From: an uncultured Salinimicrobium sp.
GTDB lineage: Bacteria > Bacteroidota > Bacteroidia > Flavobacteriales > Flavobacteriaceae
DNA length: 64,000 bases
Assembly (NCBI GenBank): GCA_946887075.1
Contig: CAMPKA010000007.1
Location: 58,391 to 122,390, forward strand
Reading direction: 5' to 3'
This document shows positions 16,469-25,895 of the stretch, piece by piece (the stretch's first letter is position 1; every line of letters begins with the position of its first letter). A program made the translations under genes and the position numbers. The notes below the pieces were generated by a model. The model did no database searches. It was given only the letters and a program-made list of their open reading frames with translations, and was not told the origin of the DNA.

Positions 16469-18022
16469 ATGCAAAGAACACTGGCTTTTTTGATGCTTTT
16501 CATGTCCTTCCCCATTTTTTCTCAGGTGGACAAGAAAGCGGATTCCACCAAAGTGTCAACGACCACTAAGGATACTACCAAACTTCCAGAAGAGGAGTTT
16601 TTCCAGCTTTTGGATAATGATGATGTAGAACTCGCCAATAAGCTCAACGGACATATGTTCGTACGCGATTCCGCGGTCTATGGACTCTTCGATGACCCCG
16701 AGGCTGCCCGAATGGATGCAGCCTGGCAAAGGGAGCTATACAAGTCCAGCCTCTACAATGATTACAGGGATTCCTTGCTTAATCAGGAGTATAATGAGGT
16801 GGTTTTTGAAGATCTCCCTACGGATACCCTCAAAGCAAGACTGAAAAAGCTGGACAAGAAAACGCCCCTACGAATCCAGTACAACCCCTTGCTCGAAAAC
16901 GTGATAAAATCCTATCTCAAGAGAAACAAAAAGGCCATGGAGGAACTCATGGCTTTAAGCGCCTACTATTTTCCGCTGTTCGAGCAAAAGCTAAACAAAT
17001 TCAATATTCCCCTGGAAATTAAATATCTCGCTATAGTAGAGTCCTCCTTAAATCCCAGGGCACGATCGAGGGTCGGAGCAACTGGGCTCTGGCAGTTCAT
17101 GTACGCTACTGGCAGGATGCACGGTCTAGATGTGAGTTCCTATGTGGACGAGCGAATGGACCCTGTACTTGCAACCGAGGCAGCCGCGGAATATTTATCC
17201 ACCCTATACCGGGTTTTCCAGGATTGGGATCTTGTTCTGGCTTCCTACAATTCAGGACCAGGGAATGTCTCAAAGGCCATAAGAAGGAGTGGAGGCTCCC
17301 ATGATTACTGGAAGCTACGGCCTTATCTACCACGGGAGACAGCCGGTTATGTACCCGCTTTTTTAGCGACCATGTATCTTTTTGAGTATGCCGAAGAACA
17401 CGGTTTTCAGCCACCAAACCCGGAGACCGTTTTTTTCGAGACGGATACCCTGCACCCTAAGGAAATGCTCACTTTTGACCAGATCTCCCAGATGACAGGG
17501 GTTGAGAAGGAATTGCTGCAGTTTTTAAACCCGAGCTACAAACTGGATGTCATTCCTGACGTTGAGGAGGAAGCCTACAGCCTTCGTCTTCCACGGGAAA
17601 AAGTGGGGTTATTTGTGAACAACGAGGAGAACATATACGCTTATATCAACGCAAAAGAAGAAGAGGAAGAAGAAAAGGTTGAGACCAGTGAAGAACGGAT
17701 CAGGTATAAAGTGGTTCAAGGCGATTATCTTGGGCGCATTGCGGAAAGGTTTGGCGTTGGTGTGAGTGACATCAAGCGTTGGAACGGGCTTTCAAGCAAC
17801 AGGTTGCGAATAGGCCAGAGGTTGACGATTTTTTCCGGGAATGGTGCAGGTGAGGCTTCACAAGAAAGCATACCCAGTTACTATACAGTGAAAAGAGGAG
17901 ATTCACTTTGGAGTATCTCGAAGAAGTTCCCCGGTATTACAGTACAGAAGATCAAGAGCCTGAACAAAATGAGCAGTAACCGCCTCAGACCAGGAATGAA
18001 ATTAAAATTATCAGAAGGTTAA
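16469..18022 (+). CDS. LysM-containing lytic transglycosylase (MltD-like)
   Basis: Protein of 517 residues. Signal peptide (MQRTLAFLMLFMSFPIFSQ), an N-terminal region of about 130 residues, then an SLT domain (about 150-300) with catalytic glutamate at about residue 191 in IVESSLNPRARS, the GLWQFM motif and LASYNSGPG. Two C-terminal LysM domains follow (about 409-452, RYKVVQGDYL; and about 470-515, YYTVKRGDSL), which bind peptidoglycan. It cleaves glycan strands to 1,6-anhydro products in the periplasm. ATG 16469 is preferred over an upstream TTG because the signal peptide starts there. Probably co-transcribed with the DUF4837 gene 12 bp downstream. Confidence 0.93.
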   Translation: MQRTLAFLMLFMSFPIFSQVDKKADSTKVSTTTKDTTKLPEEEFFQLLDNDDVELANKLNGHMFVRDSAVYGLFDDPEAARMDAAWQRELYKSSLYNDYRDSLLNQEYNEVVFEDLPTDTLKARLKKLDKKTPLRIQYNPLLENVIKSYLKRNKKAMEELMALSAYYFPLFEQKLNKFNIPLEIKYLAIVESSLNPRARSRVGATGLWQFMYATGRMHGLDVSSYVDERMDPVLATEAAAEYLSTLYRVFQDWDLVLASYNSGPGNVSKAIRRSGGSHDYWKLRPYLPRETAGYVPAFLATMYLFEYAEEHGFQPPNPETVFFETDTLHPKEMLTFDQISQMTGVEKELLQFLNPSYKLDVIPDVEEEAYSLRLPREKVGLFVNNEENIYAYINAKEEEEEEKVETSEERIRYKVVQGDYLGRIAERFGVGVSDIKRWNGLSSNRLRIGQRLTIFSGNGAGEASQESIPSYYTVKRGDSLWSISKKFPGITVQKIKSLNKMSSNRLRPGMKLKLSEG

Positions 18023-18034
18023 AAACCACGATCG

Positions 18035-19018
18035 ATGAAACATATAATGACCTTAGTATTAAGTCTTATTCTACTTACTTCCTGTGATGACGGAAAAGAA
18101 GATCAGGTAATCCTAACGGATTCTTCTGGAAATATTAACCAGCTCTCTGTGATCATGCCCAACGATCAGTGGCAAGGGGAAATCGGAGAGGCCGTAAGGA
18201 AGGTTCTCGCCGCCCCGGTCGATGGTTTGCCCCAGCAGGAGCCCTTGTTTACCATCAGTCAAATGCCCCCTCAGTCGTTCTCCGGGTTTGCCCGGAAAAA
18301 CAGAATTTTCCTCAAAATTGAGAAAAATGGACAGAAAGGGATAAGGTTTTTAAATGATCCCTTTGCCAGGCCACAAAAGGGTATAGTGATAGCGGGAAAA
18401 ACTAACGAGGAGATCATTGAGATTCTGGAGGAAAATTCTAAAAAGATCATCTCTTTGCTGAAGAAGACGGAGATCAAGGAGCAACAAAGGAGAATATCAA
18501 AATCTTTAATGGACGATTCCAAACTGGAAAAGAACCTTGGGGTTTCCCTTGATTTTCCCACTGCTTACCGATATGCCAAGGAAAAGGAGGATTTCTTCTG
18601 GATCAGAAAAGATATTCCACATGGCAGTATGGAAATTCTGGTATATGAGGTGCCGATGAGCACGATTTTGAAAGACACCAATGTGGTGGCAAATATTATT
18701 GCCATGAGAGACTCTATCGGTAAAGCCCACATTCCCGGACCTGTTGAGAATAGCCACATGATTACTGAAAAAGCCTACGCCCCTTATCTTTTTGAGACGG
18801 AAATCGACGGGAAATTCGCGTATGAAACCAAAGGGACCTGGACCGTGGAGAACTTTTTCATGGCTGGGCCGTTCCTGAATTACGCTGTGGTAGATGAAGA
18901 GAACGACCGGATTTTGGTATTAGAAGGTTTTACTTTTGCACCATCAGCTGCTAAAAGGGACAATATGTTGGAATTGGAGGCCATTTTGAGATCAGCAGAA
19001 ATTCTGGAAGAGAAATAA
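18035..19018 (+). CDS. DUF4837 family lipoprotein
   Basis: Protein of 327 residues with a lipoprotein signal (MKHIMTLVLSLILLTSC, cysteine at about 17). The mature part is globular and mostly alpha/beta, with the family feature SVIMPNDQWQGEIGEAVRK near the start and GTWTVENFFMAGPFLNYAV near the end. I recognise it as DUF4837, a Bacteroidota lipoprotein of unknown function. It follows the lytic transglycosylase by 12 bp, suggesting an envelope role. A hairpin just after its stop serves mainly the convergent tatA. Confidence 0.85.
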   Translation: MKHIMTLVLSLILLTSCDDGKEDQVILTDSSGNINQLSVIMPNDQWQGEIGEAVRKVLAAPVDGLPQQEPLFTISQMPPQSFSGFARKNRIFLKIEKNGQKGIRFLNDPFARPQKGIVIAGKTNEEIIEILEENSKKIISLLKKTEIKEQQRRISKSLMDDSKLEKNLGVSLDFPTAYRYAKEKEDFFWIRKDIPHGSMEILVYEVPMSTILKDTNVVANIIAMRDSIGKAHIPGPVENSHMITEKAYAPYLFETEIDGKFAYETKGTWTVENFFMAGPFLNYAVVDEENDRILVLEGFTFAPSAAKRDNMLELEAILRSAEILEEK

Positions 19019-19021
19019 AAA

Positions 19022-19043
19022 AACCCGTCGGCTATGACGGGTT
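19022..19043 (-). terminator. Terminator for tatA (possibly bidirectional)
   Basis: The arms AACCCGTC (19022-19029) and GACGGGTT (19036-19043) form a perfect 8-bp stem with a 6-base loop. On the minus strand it is followed by a run of T (complement of the A-tract at 19016-19021), as expected of an intrinsic terminator for tatA. On the plus strand there is no T-run, so termination of the DUF4837 transcript would be weaker. Confidence 0.75.
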
Positions 19044-19066
19044 CGAACAGTGATTATGCTAAGGGT

Positions 19067-19264
19067 CTAAAGGCCCTTTTTTTCTTCCTCGGTCTTACCC
19101 GAAGCAGTTTCGTCTTTGGATGCGTCTTTGAATTCCTTGATTCCGCTGCCAAGGCCTCTCATCAGTTCAGGAATCTTTCTCCCGCCGAACAGCAGCAAAA
19201 CGATCAGGACGATAAGGACAATCTGCCATGGTCCAACTTGTAGAGGTAAAAACAATGCGTTCAT
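19067..19264 (-). CDS. tatA: Sec-independent translocase subunit TatA/TatE
   Basis: Protein of 65 residues with one N-terminal membrane helix (about 10-26, VGPWQIVLIVLIVLLLF), the conserved hinge FGGRKIPEL, an amphipathic helix (MRGLGSGIKEFKDA) and a charged tail. This is the pore-forming component of twin-arginine translocation of folded proteins. tatC is not in the window. It is transcribed alone, between the DUF4837 gene and the divergent M23 peptidase gene, with its own terminator. Confidence 0.93.
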   Translation of the reverse strand: MNALFLPLQVGPWQIVLIVLIVLLLFGGRKIPELMRGLGSGIKEFKDASKDETASGKTEEEKKGL

Positions 19265-19365
19265 AACTATATCTTTAATGTTGCAAAGGTAATAATAAAA
19301 CTTCGAAAGTAGGGTTTCTTACCTATAAAACCTATTTGAACTATCTTTGCTTTAACTCTGTTAAA

Positions 19366-20232
19366 ATGGCTCAAAATAAAGTACATAAAAGGAATTTTGC
19401 TCAGAAACTGCTGCATAAATACCGGCTTGTCATCCTCAACGAAGACACCTTTGAAGAAAAATTATCCTTTCGGCTTACCCGGCTCAATGTTTTTGTTATT
19501 CTCACCTCAGCCGGGATTTTGCTGATTGCCCTGACTACAGTTTTGATCGCCTTTACGGGACTTCGGGAGTACATTCCCGGCTATTCCTCTACTGCTCTTA
19601 AGGAGAGGGCCCTGAATCTTGCTTATAAGACCGATTCCCTGGAGACTGTGGTGGAGCTCAATAACCAATACCTAAACTCGATTCGGAAGGTCCTTTCCGG
19701 TGATGTAGAACCCATGACTACACCAAGAGATCCTGAGATTGAGGAAAAGCCAGATCCGGAAAACATCGATCTTGCTCCCAATAAGGCTGATTCCCTGCTT
19801 AGAGAGCAGGTGGCACGGGAGGATAAATATAATTTTTTCGAAACTGCAACTTCAAGAGCTAACTATGCGCTTTTCCCGCCAATTAAAGGGCCGTTTTCTG
19901 AAAAGTACAACATCAAGGAGAAACATTACGGCGTTGATATTGTTGCCAGTCATAATGCTCCTGTAAAGTCAGTTGCTGACGGGACCGTTGTTTTCTCTGG
20001 TTGGACGGCAGAGACAGGCAATGTGATCATTATTGAGCATAGTCATGGATTGCTGTCGATTTACAAGCATAATGCCTCATTAACCAAGGAGCAGGGCGAA
20101 CGGGTTCAGAAGGGGGAAGTCATCGCTACTGCAGGTTCAACAGGTGAGTTTTCAACCGGCCCTCATGTCCACTTCGAATTGTGGAGCCAGGGACGCCCCG
20201 TCAATCCGGTAGATTTTATAGATTTCCAGTAG
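19366..20232 (+). CDS. M23 family murein endopeptidase (intact active site)
   Basis: Protein of 288 residues. A basic cytoplasmic N-terminus, a membrane helix (about 43-65), a linker with helical segment, then a LytM/M23 domain (about 170-288). Zinc ligands are complete: H187 and D191 in HYGVD, and H267/H269 in GPHVHFELW. It should therefore cleave peptidoglycan peptide cross-links, anchored in the inner membrane. ATG 19366 gives a start close to the family; a TATCTTTG -7-like element is at 19342-19349 without a good TTG. The GH3 gene starts 2 bp after its stop. Confidence 0.92.
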   Translation: MAQNKVHKRNFAQKLLHKYRLVILNEDTFEEKLSFRLTRLNVFVILTSAGILLIALTTVLIAFTGLREYIPGYSSTALKERALNLAYKTDSLETVVELNNQYLNSIRKVLSGDVEPMTTPRDPEIEEKPDPENIDLAPNKADSLLREQVAREDKYNFFETATSRANYALFPPIKGPFSEKYNIKEKHYGVDIVASHNAPVKSVADGTVVFSGWTAETGNVIIIEHSHGLLSIYKHNASLTKEQGERVQKGEVIATAGSTGEFSTGPHVHFELWSQGRPVNPVDFIDFQ

Positions 20233-20234
20233 TT

Positions 20235-21731
20235 ATGTCATTAAAATCATTCTCAGCCAAAATATTTGCGAACCTGGTAAGAAGAAGGATCGATTCATGG
20301 GCTTCCCGACCCCTAAAGACTCAGGAGAAAGTTTTTCAAAACCTGATTGGAAAAGCCAAGCAAACGACTTTTGGAAAGGACCACGGATTCGAAAGTATCC
20401 GTACGTATGATGATTTTGCCAGGGCTGTACCCATAAGGGATTATGAGCAGCTACGACCTTACGTGGAACGCGTGGTTGGGGGCGAAAAGGATGTCTTATG
20501 GCCTGGAAAACCGCTGTACTTCGCGAAGACATCAGGAACTACCAGCGGGGTCAAGTACATTCCCATCTCAAAGGAATCCATGCCCACCCATATACACGCT
20601 GCCCGGAATGCCATACTTTGTTACATACAGGACACCGGGAGATCGTCCTTCGTAGATGGCAAAATGATATTTCTCCAGGGGAGCCCGGAAATGGAGGAAA
20701 AGAATGGAGTAAAATTGGGTCGCCTTTCCGGAATAGCCGCTCATTACGTACCGGGTTACCTGCAACGGAATCGGATGCCGAGCTGGAAAACCAACTGCAT
20801 TGAGGACTGGGAAACCAAGGTGGATGCTATTGTTGAAGAAACCGTCCGGGAGGATATGACGGTAATAAGTGGGATCCCTTCCTGGGTCCAGATGTATTTT
20901 AGTCGGCTTGAAGCACGGACCGGAAAGAAAGTTGGCCAGATTTTCCCCAACTTTAGTCTTTTCATCTATGGGGGTGTAAATTTCGAACCCTACCGTTCCA
21001 AATTCGAGAGTATGATCGGAAGAAAGGTAGACAGCATTGAACTTTTTCCCGCTTCGGAAGGTTTCTTTGCCTTTCAGGACCGGCAAAAGGAGAAAGGCAT
21101 GCTATTACAGCTGAATTCCGGGATTTTTTATGAATTTATAAAAGCCGAAGAATTCTATAAGGAATCTCCAAGGCGCTACACCCTTGGGGAGGTGGAACAA
21201 GGAATTAATTACGTTATGATAATTTCCACCACAGCAGGGTTATGGGCATATGATTTAGGGGATATCATTCAGTTCACTTCTTTACGCCCATATCGGGTCA
21301 TAGTATCGGGAAGGAACAAACATTTCATTTCGGCCTTTGGAGAGCACGTAATAGCCAAAGAGGTGGAAGAGGCTATGAGGCTCGCCATCCAAGAAACGGC
21401 TGTGGAAATCTCCGAATTTACCGTGGCTCCACAGACGGATCCTCCCCCTGGAGAATTACCTTTTCACGAATGGTTTGTCGAATTTCAGAAGGAACCTGAG
21501 AATATTAATACTTTTGCTGAAGTATTGGACAAGGCCATGCAGGATCAGAACTCCTATTACCGGGATCTTATCGAGGGAAAGATTTTGCAGCGGCTCAAAA
21601 TTACCTTGATACGCAGCAACGGATTTCAGCACTACATGAGATCAATAGGTAAACTGGGTGGGCAGAATAAGGTTCCCCGACTCTCCAATGATAGGAAAAT
21701 TGCGGACCGTATGGAGCAACAAAAAAAATAA
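20235..21731 (+). CDS. GH3-family acyl-adenylating enzyme
   Basis: Protein of 498 residues of the GH3 (auxin-responsive promoter) family within the ANL adenylate-forming superfamily. The phosphate-binding loop TSGTTSGVKYIP is at about 99-110. Further motifs are ELFPASEGFFAFQ, the acceptor-domain-like IISTTAGLWAYDLGDII, and the hinge RVIVSGRNKHFISAFGEHV. Plant GH3 enzymes join amino acids to carboxylic-acid hormones; the bacterial substrate is unknown. Starts 2 bp after the M23 gene and is followed after 6 bp by a large unassigned gene, so the three form one transcript. The upstream 18 codons of the open frame overlap the M23 gene and are not used. Confidence 0.88.
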   Translation: MSLKSFSAKIFANLVRRRIDSWASRPLKTQEKVFQNLIGKAKQTTFGKDHGFESIRTYDDFARAVPIRDYEQLRPYVERVVGGEKDVLWPGKPLYFAKTSGTTSGVKYIPISKESMPTHIHAARNAILCYIQDTGRSSFVDGKMIFLQGSPEMEEKNGVKLGRLSGIAAHYVPGYLQRNRMPSWKTNCIEDWETKVDAIVEETVREDMTVISGIPSWVQMYFSRLEARTGKKVGQIFPNFSLFIYGGVNFEPYRSKFESMIGRKVDSIELFPASEGFFAFQDRQKEKGMLLQLNSGIFYEFIKAEEFYKESPRRYTLGEVEQGINYVMIISTTAGLWAYDLGDIIQFTSLRPYRVIVSGRNKHFISAFGEHVIAKEVEEAMRLAIQETAVEISEFTVAPQTDPPPGELPFHEWFVEFQKEPENINTFAEVLDKAMQDQNSYYRDLIEGKILQRLKITLIRSNGFQHYMRSIGKLGGQNKVPRLSNDRKIADRMEQQKK

Positions 21732-21737
21732 GAGGAA

Positions 21738-23480
21738 ATGAGTAATCTCAGAATACAGGGGCGTACACGAGCACAGGAAAGTTCAAGTGCTATCGAAAGG
21801 ATGTACATCACGATGCGTCACCTATTTAACCGGGGTTTCTATAAACCGATGGGGGTGTCGGGCGAAACCCTAAGGGAATCGCTCCTTATCCTTCGCCCAG
21901 AAATTTATGGATCTGTGGCTGAAGAGAAAGTGGAGCTAAACGGCTTGCTTTACGTCATCGACAGGCTTCCTATCGGAATTGAGGAATGCAGGTTCATCAA
22001 CTTGACCAGTGATGAGGGATATGGAAATTCTCATTTCAAACCTATTGTTCCCCCAAAGCGAAGAAGGAACTGCTATCGTATCGATGAAGAGCAGATGAAC
22101 ATTGAAATTACCCGTGGACGATCTGAGATATATGACATTCTTACCCATTTAACCTTTTTGTTTATCGAATCCCACAAGATCATGAGAAGGGTGATGATAG
22201 ATGAGGAGGGGGAGGTTTCAAGGGATTGGGAAAAGTTGGAAAGGGCGGTTCTTTCAGAAACCGAACTCACACAGGCCGAACGCGAAGTGGCGTTGACCCA
22301 TACTGCCAATATCCTTGGCAGGACATTCAGAGAAGTGACGGCTATTTATCCGATGTTCAGTGTTCCGGGAAATCATGAACGTTTTCTGCACATTGTGTAT
22401 TACCTGGGGAAATTGGCCATTGATGAGATGATCAATAATAACAAGCGGATAGTGACATTCAGTCCTGTATTACGAGAGCGCCTGGGACATCATATCCATG
22501 GAGAAATCTGGGCCAATAGGGTAAAGGAAGTCCTGTTGGAGAAAAATCTTCTGAGCCGGCCCATTCATATTATCAGTGCCAATATGCACAGCGTCATGAA
22601 TACCCTTTATGCTCCTGAGGCGCTCAAAACAGAATTAAAAAAGAAGGATTTTCACGGCCTGTATGAGGATCTAAGCAATAATGCCAACGGGAATCTTCGG
22701 ATGAAGGTGATGAAGACTGCCCTTTCAGATGGAATGCATTTCATTGAAGACCGGAGCGGCACCAATATCGATGTCCAGATATTCGATACTGCGGAAATGC
22801 ACGAGGTCAATACGAAATTCCGGATGGACCGGAATGCCGACCTTTCCCAGAAGCCGGTAATCATGGTAATGGATTATGCATTTGGGGAACAGGCTTACGA
22901 GACCATGGATGAGCTGCTCAAGCCATATCAGAGTGAACAGGGGAATATTCATCTTAACGTAGTTTCGATATCTATAATGGGTAAGGCAGGAATTCTGGTG
23001 GGGGGTAAAGGGGATATCATGATACCTTCTGCGCATCTTTTCGAAGGCACTGCAGATAATTACCCCTTTGCCAATGAACTTACCAAAGAAGACCTTTCCG
23101 GTCATGGAATTCATGTGTGCGATGGTTCTATGATTACAGTGCTGGGGACTTCTCTTCAAAACAAGGACATTCTGAAATTCTTTCATGAATCCACATGGAA
23201 TGTCATTGGGCTGGAGATGGAAGGGGCCCATTACCAGAAAGCGATACAGGCCGCTTCACGCCTGCGGGGGAATATCAGCGAAGAGGTAAAGGTCAGGTAT
23301 GCCTACTACGCTTCGGACAACCCTCTGGAAACCGGAAGCACCCTGGCATCCGGGGGACTGGGAACAACCGGGGTGAAGCCTACTTACCTGATCACTGAAA
23401 AAATTCTGGAACAAATCTTCAATGTATCAGAAAATCTGAAAGAAGAACGAAAAGAACAAAAAGTCACTGATGAACGATAA
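21738..23480 (+). CDS. Unassigned protein with nucleoside-phosphorylase-like C-terminus (DUF6909-like)
   Basis: Protein of 580 residues, probably cytoplasmic (no signal or membrane helix). I believe it belongs to the Flavobacterial family DUF6909 but cannot confirm this. The N-terminal ~270 residues are helical and basic. The C-terminal ~230 residues read like the PNP/UDP phosphorylase fold: a strand VIMVMDYAFG, a glycine-rich MGKAGILVGGKGDIMIPSA, the methionine-glutamate motif GLEMEGAHYQKA resembling MEMEGAA of nucleosidases, and YYASDNPLETGSTLASGG. Follows the GH3 gene by 6 bp and overlaps rfbB by 11 bp. Catalytic function is an inference. Confidence 0.75.
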   Translation: MSNLRIQGRTRAQESSSAIERMYITMRHLFNRGFYKPMGVSGETLRESLLILRPEIYGSVAEEKVELNGLLYVIDRLPIGIEECRFINLTSDEGYGNSHFKPIVPPKRRRNCYRIDEEQMNIEITRGRSEIYDILTHLTFLFIESHKIMRRVMIDEEGEVSRDWEKLERAVLSETELTQAEREVALTHTANILGRTFREVTAIYPMFSVPGNHERFLHIVYYLGKLAIDEMINNNKRIVTFSPVLRERLGHHIHGEIWANRVKEVLLEKNLLSRPIHIISANMHSVMNTLYAPEALKTELKKKDFHGLYEDLSNNANGNLRMKVMKTALSDGMHFIEDRSGTNIDVQIFDTAEMHEVNTKFRMDRNADLSQKPVIMVMDYAFGEQAYETMDELLKPYQSEQGNIHLNVVSISIMGKAGILVGGKGDIMIPSAHLFEGTADNYPFANELTKEDLSGHGIHVCDGSMITVLGTSLQNKDILKFFHESTWNVIGLEMEGAHYQKAIQAASRLRGNISEEVKVRYAYYASDNPLETGSTLASGGLGTTGVKPTYLITEKILEQIFNVSENLKEERKEQKVTDER

Positions 23481-24492
23481 TAAAAATTACATTCTGATCA
23501 CAGGAGGGGCCGGATTCATAGGCTCAAATTACATCAACCTGAACCTCGACCAGGGGGATTCCCACATTGTCAATCTCGATAAGTTGACTTACGCGGGCAA
23601 TCCTGATAATGTCTCGGCCAAAGACGCCTTAAATTATACCCTTGTCCAGGGAGACATCGTAGATCAGGATTTGGTAAAAAGATTATTTGAGAAATATCGG
23701 TTCACGAAAGTGATTAATTTTGCCGCGGAATCACACGTTGATAATTCAATTTCGAACCCTGGAGCTTTCGTCGAAACAAACATCACCGGAACCTTCAATC
23801 TTTTACAGACCGCGTACCATTTGTGGATGGAGGAACCATTCGCTTTGAAACCGGGCTTTGAAGATGCCCGATTTTTACATGTTTCTACCGATGAGGTGTA
23901 TGGCTCTCTTGGACCAGAGGGATTATTCACCGAGGAAACTCCCTATGCACCCAACAGTCCGTATTCAGCCTCGAAGGCCGCTTCCGACTTTCTTGTTCGG
24001 AGCTATTTTCACACCTATGGGCTTCCGGTGGTCACGACAAATTGTTCTAACAATTACGGCCCGAACCAACATGATGAAAAACTGATTCCCACTATTATAC
24101 GTACTGCGTTAAGAGAGGAGCCAATCCCGATCTACGGGAACGGAAAAAATGTGAGGGACTGGTTATATGTTACGGATCACTGCAAAGGAATAAAGTTGGC
24201 TTTAGACAACGGTAAAGTAGGAGAAACCTATAATATTGGAGGTCGTAATGAACGGGAAAATATTTATATCGCTACCCGGATCTCGGAACTTCTTGATCAA
24301 TATGTACCCCGAAAATCGGGTGGAAGCTATAAGGATCTTATTACTTTCGTGAAAGATCGCCCTGGCCATGACCAACGATACGCCATTGATGCAAGGAAGA
24401 TAGAGGCGGAACTGGGATGGAAGGCAGAGGAGAATTTCGAGTCCGGAATAGAAAAAACAGTGAAATGGTATTTAAACAAATATAGGGTTTGA
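23470..24492 (+). CDS. rfbB: dTDP-glucose 4,6-dehydratase
   Basis: Short-chain dehydrogenase/reductase enzyme of 340 residues, second step of dTDP-L-rhamnose synthesis: dTDP-glucose to the 4-keto-6-deoxy sugar with NAD. The NAD-binding GGAGFIG is at 12-18, the catalytic T140-D141-E142 triad in STDEVYG, and Y165xxxK169 in YSASK. Overlaps the preceding gene by 11 bp; its TGA overlaps the TTG start of rfbA. First of the contiguous rfbB-A-C-D set, which suggests rhamnose or a related deoxy sugar in surface polysaccharide. Confidence 0.95.
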   Translation: MNDNKNYILITGGAGFIGSNYINLNLDQGDSHIVNLDKLTYAGNPDNVSAKDALNYTLVQGDIVDQDLVKRLFEKYRFTKVINFAAESHVDNSISNPGAFVETNITGTFNLLQTAYHLWMEEPFALKPGFEDARFLHVSTDEVYGSLGPEGLFTEETPYAPNSPYSASKAASDFLVRSYFHTYGLPVVTTNCSNNYGPNQHDEKLIPTIIRTALREEPIPIYGNGKNVRDWLYVTDHCKGIKLALDNGKVGETYNIGGRNERENIYIATRISELLDQYVPRKSGGSYKDLITFVKDRPGHDQRYAIDARKIEAELGWKAEENFESGIEKTVKWYLNKYRV

Positions 24493-25346
24493 AGGGAATC
24501 ATACTTGCAGGTGGATCAGGCACAAGACTGCACCCGCTCACCCTTGCAGTGAGCAAACAGCTAATGCCGGTTTATGATAAACCTATGATATACTATCCGC
24601 TATCCACGCTGATGTGGGCCGGGATCAGGGAAATTATGATTATTTCTACGCCGAGAGACCTTAATCTGTTCAAGGAACTACTTGGAGATGGTAGCCGGTA
24701 TGGGTGTCATTTTGCTTATGCTGAACAGGACCATCCGAAGGGGCTTGCCGAAGCGTTTATCATCGGGGCGGATTTTGTTGGACAAGACAAGGTCGCCCTG
24801 GTCCTGGGGGATAATATTTTCTATGGTTCAGGACTGGACGTTCTCCTGCAAAAAAGCACGGACCCAGTGGGCGGGCTTATCTTTGCGTATCACGTCCAGG
24901 ACCCTACGCGTTATGGCGTAGTGGACTTTGATGCTACAGGGAAAGCCCGTTCCATTGAGGAAAAACCGAATAATCCCAAATCCAATTATGCTGTACCGGG
25001 GATCTACTTTTATGACAATAGGGTTCTTGAAATTGCCCGATCCATTGTTCCATCGGCCCGAGGGGAGTTGGAGATCACCGATATAAACATGATTTATCTG
25101 AAAGAAGGTCAACTTCATGTCAACATTCTGGATAAAGGAACAGCCTGGCTGGATACAGGAACTTTCGATTCACTGATGAAGGCTTCCCAGTTCGTCCAGG
25201 TGATAGAGGAACGGCAGGGTCTGAAAATCGGGTCTATTGAGGAAGCCGCCTACAGAATGAATTTCATTACCGAGGAGGAACTACATGCATTGGCAAAACC
25301 ACTTCTGAAGAGCGGCTATGGAGAATATTTATTAGAACTGGAATAA
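24489..25346 (+). CDS. rfbA: Glucose-1-phosphate thymidylyltransferase
   Basis: Nucleotidyltransferase of 285 residues, first committed step of dTDP-rhamnose synthesis (dTTP + glucose-1-phosphate). Signature [11 protein letters not shown] at about 8-18 with [12 protein letters not shown], metal/nucleotide-binding [10 protein letters not shown], the EKPNNPKSN loop and LDTGTFDSL. The start is a TTG at 24489 that shares the TTGA tetranucleotide with the rfbB stop. No ATG is available near the conserved N-terminus, so the TTG is well supported and implies translational coupling. Confidence 0.95.
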   Translation: MKGIILAGGSGTRLHPLTLAVSKQLMPVYDKPMIYYPLSTLMWAGIREIMIISTPRDLNLFKELLGDGSRYGCHFAYAEQDHPKGLAEAFIIGADFVGQDKVALVLGDNIFYGSGLDVLLQKSTDPVGGLIFAYHVQDPTRYGVVDFDATGKARSIEEKPNNPKSNYAVPGIYFYDNRVLEIARSIVPSARGELEITDINMIYLKEGQLHVNILDKGTAWLDTGTFDSLMKASQFVQVIEERQGLKIGSIEEAAYRMNFITEEELHALAKPLLKSGYGEYLLELE

Positions 25347-25349
25347 GCC

Positions 25350-25895
25350 ATGGAACTATTTACAACCCCGCTGGCCGATTGTTTTATTCTGAAGCCCTCC
25401 GTGTTCGAGGATCACAGGGGGACATTCCTGGAAAGTTACAGCCAACGCGAATTCCGGGTGATGACGGGCCTGGAAATCGATTTTGTTCAGGATAATCAGT
25501 CTTCATCCTCAAAGGGAGTTCTCCGGGGGCTTCATTTTCAGAAGGGAATTTATGCCCAGTCCAAACTGGTCAGGACGGTGGTGGGAAAGGTGCTGGATGT
25601 AGTTGTAGATCTAAGGCCGGATTCTTCCACCTTTAAAAAATCCTTCAAAACCATCCTCAGCAGTGAAAATCATCATCAGATGTTTGTGCCTGCCGGATTC
25701 GCACATGGTTTTCTCACCCTTTCTGAATTTTCCGTGTTTGCTTACAAGTGCGACAAGTATTACCGGAAAGAGGCGGATGCCGGTGTATTTTGGAATGATC
25801 CGACCTTCGGGATCGACTGGGAATACCCTCATGAGCACCTGATCTTATCTGAAAAGGATGCAACATTACCAACATGTGAGCAACTGGAATTATGA
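25350..25895 (+). CDS. rfbC: dTDP-4-dehydrorhamnose 3,5-epimerase
   Basis: Cupin epimerase of 181 residues acting on dTDP-4-keto-6-deoxyglucose. The catalytic histidine is H62 in GVLRGLHFQ. Also conserved are DHRGTFLESY, VQDNQS, the VVDLRPDSSTF segment and GFAHGFLTLSE. Starts 3 bp after rfbA; its stop overlaps the rfbD start by 4 bp (ATGA). All catalytic and substrate-binding segments are present, so it is predicted to be active. Confidence 0.95.
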   Translation: MELFTTPLADCFILKPSVFEDHRGTFLESYSQREFRVMTGLEIDFVQDNQSSSSKGVLRGLHFQKGIYAQSKLVRTVVGKVLDVVVDLRPDSSTFKKSFKTILSSENHHQMFVPAGFAHGFLTLSEFSVFAYKCDKYYRKEADAGVFWNDPTFGIDWEYPHEHLILSEKDATLPTCEQLEL

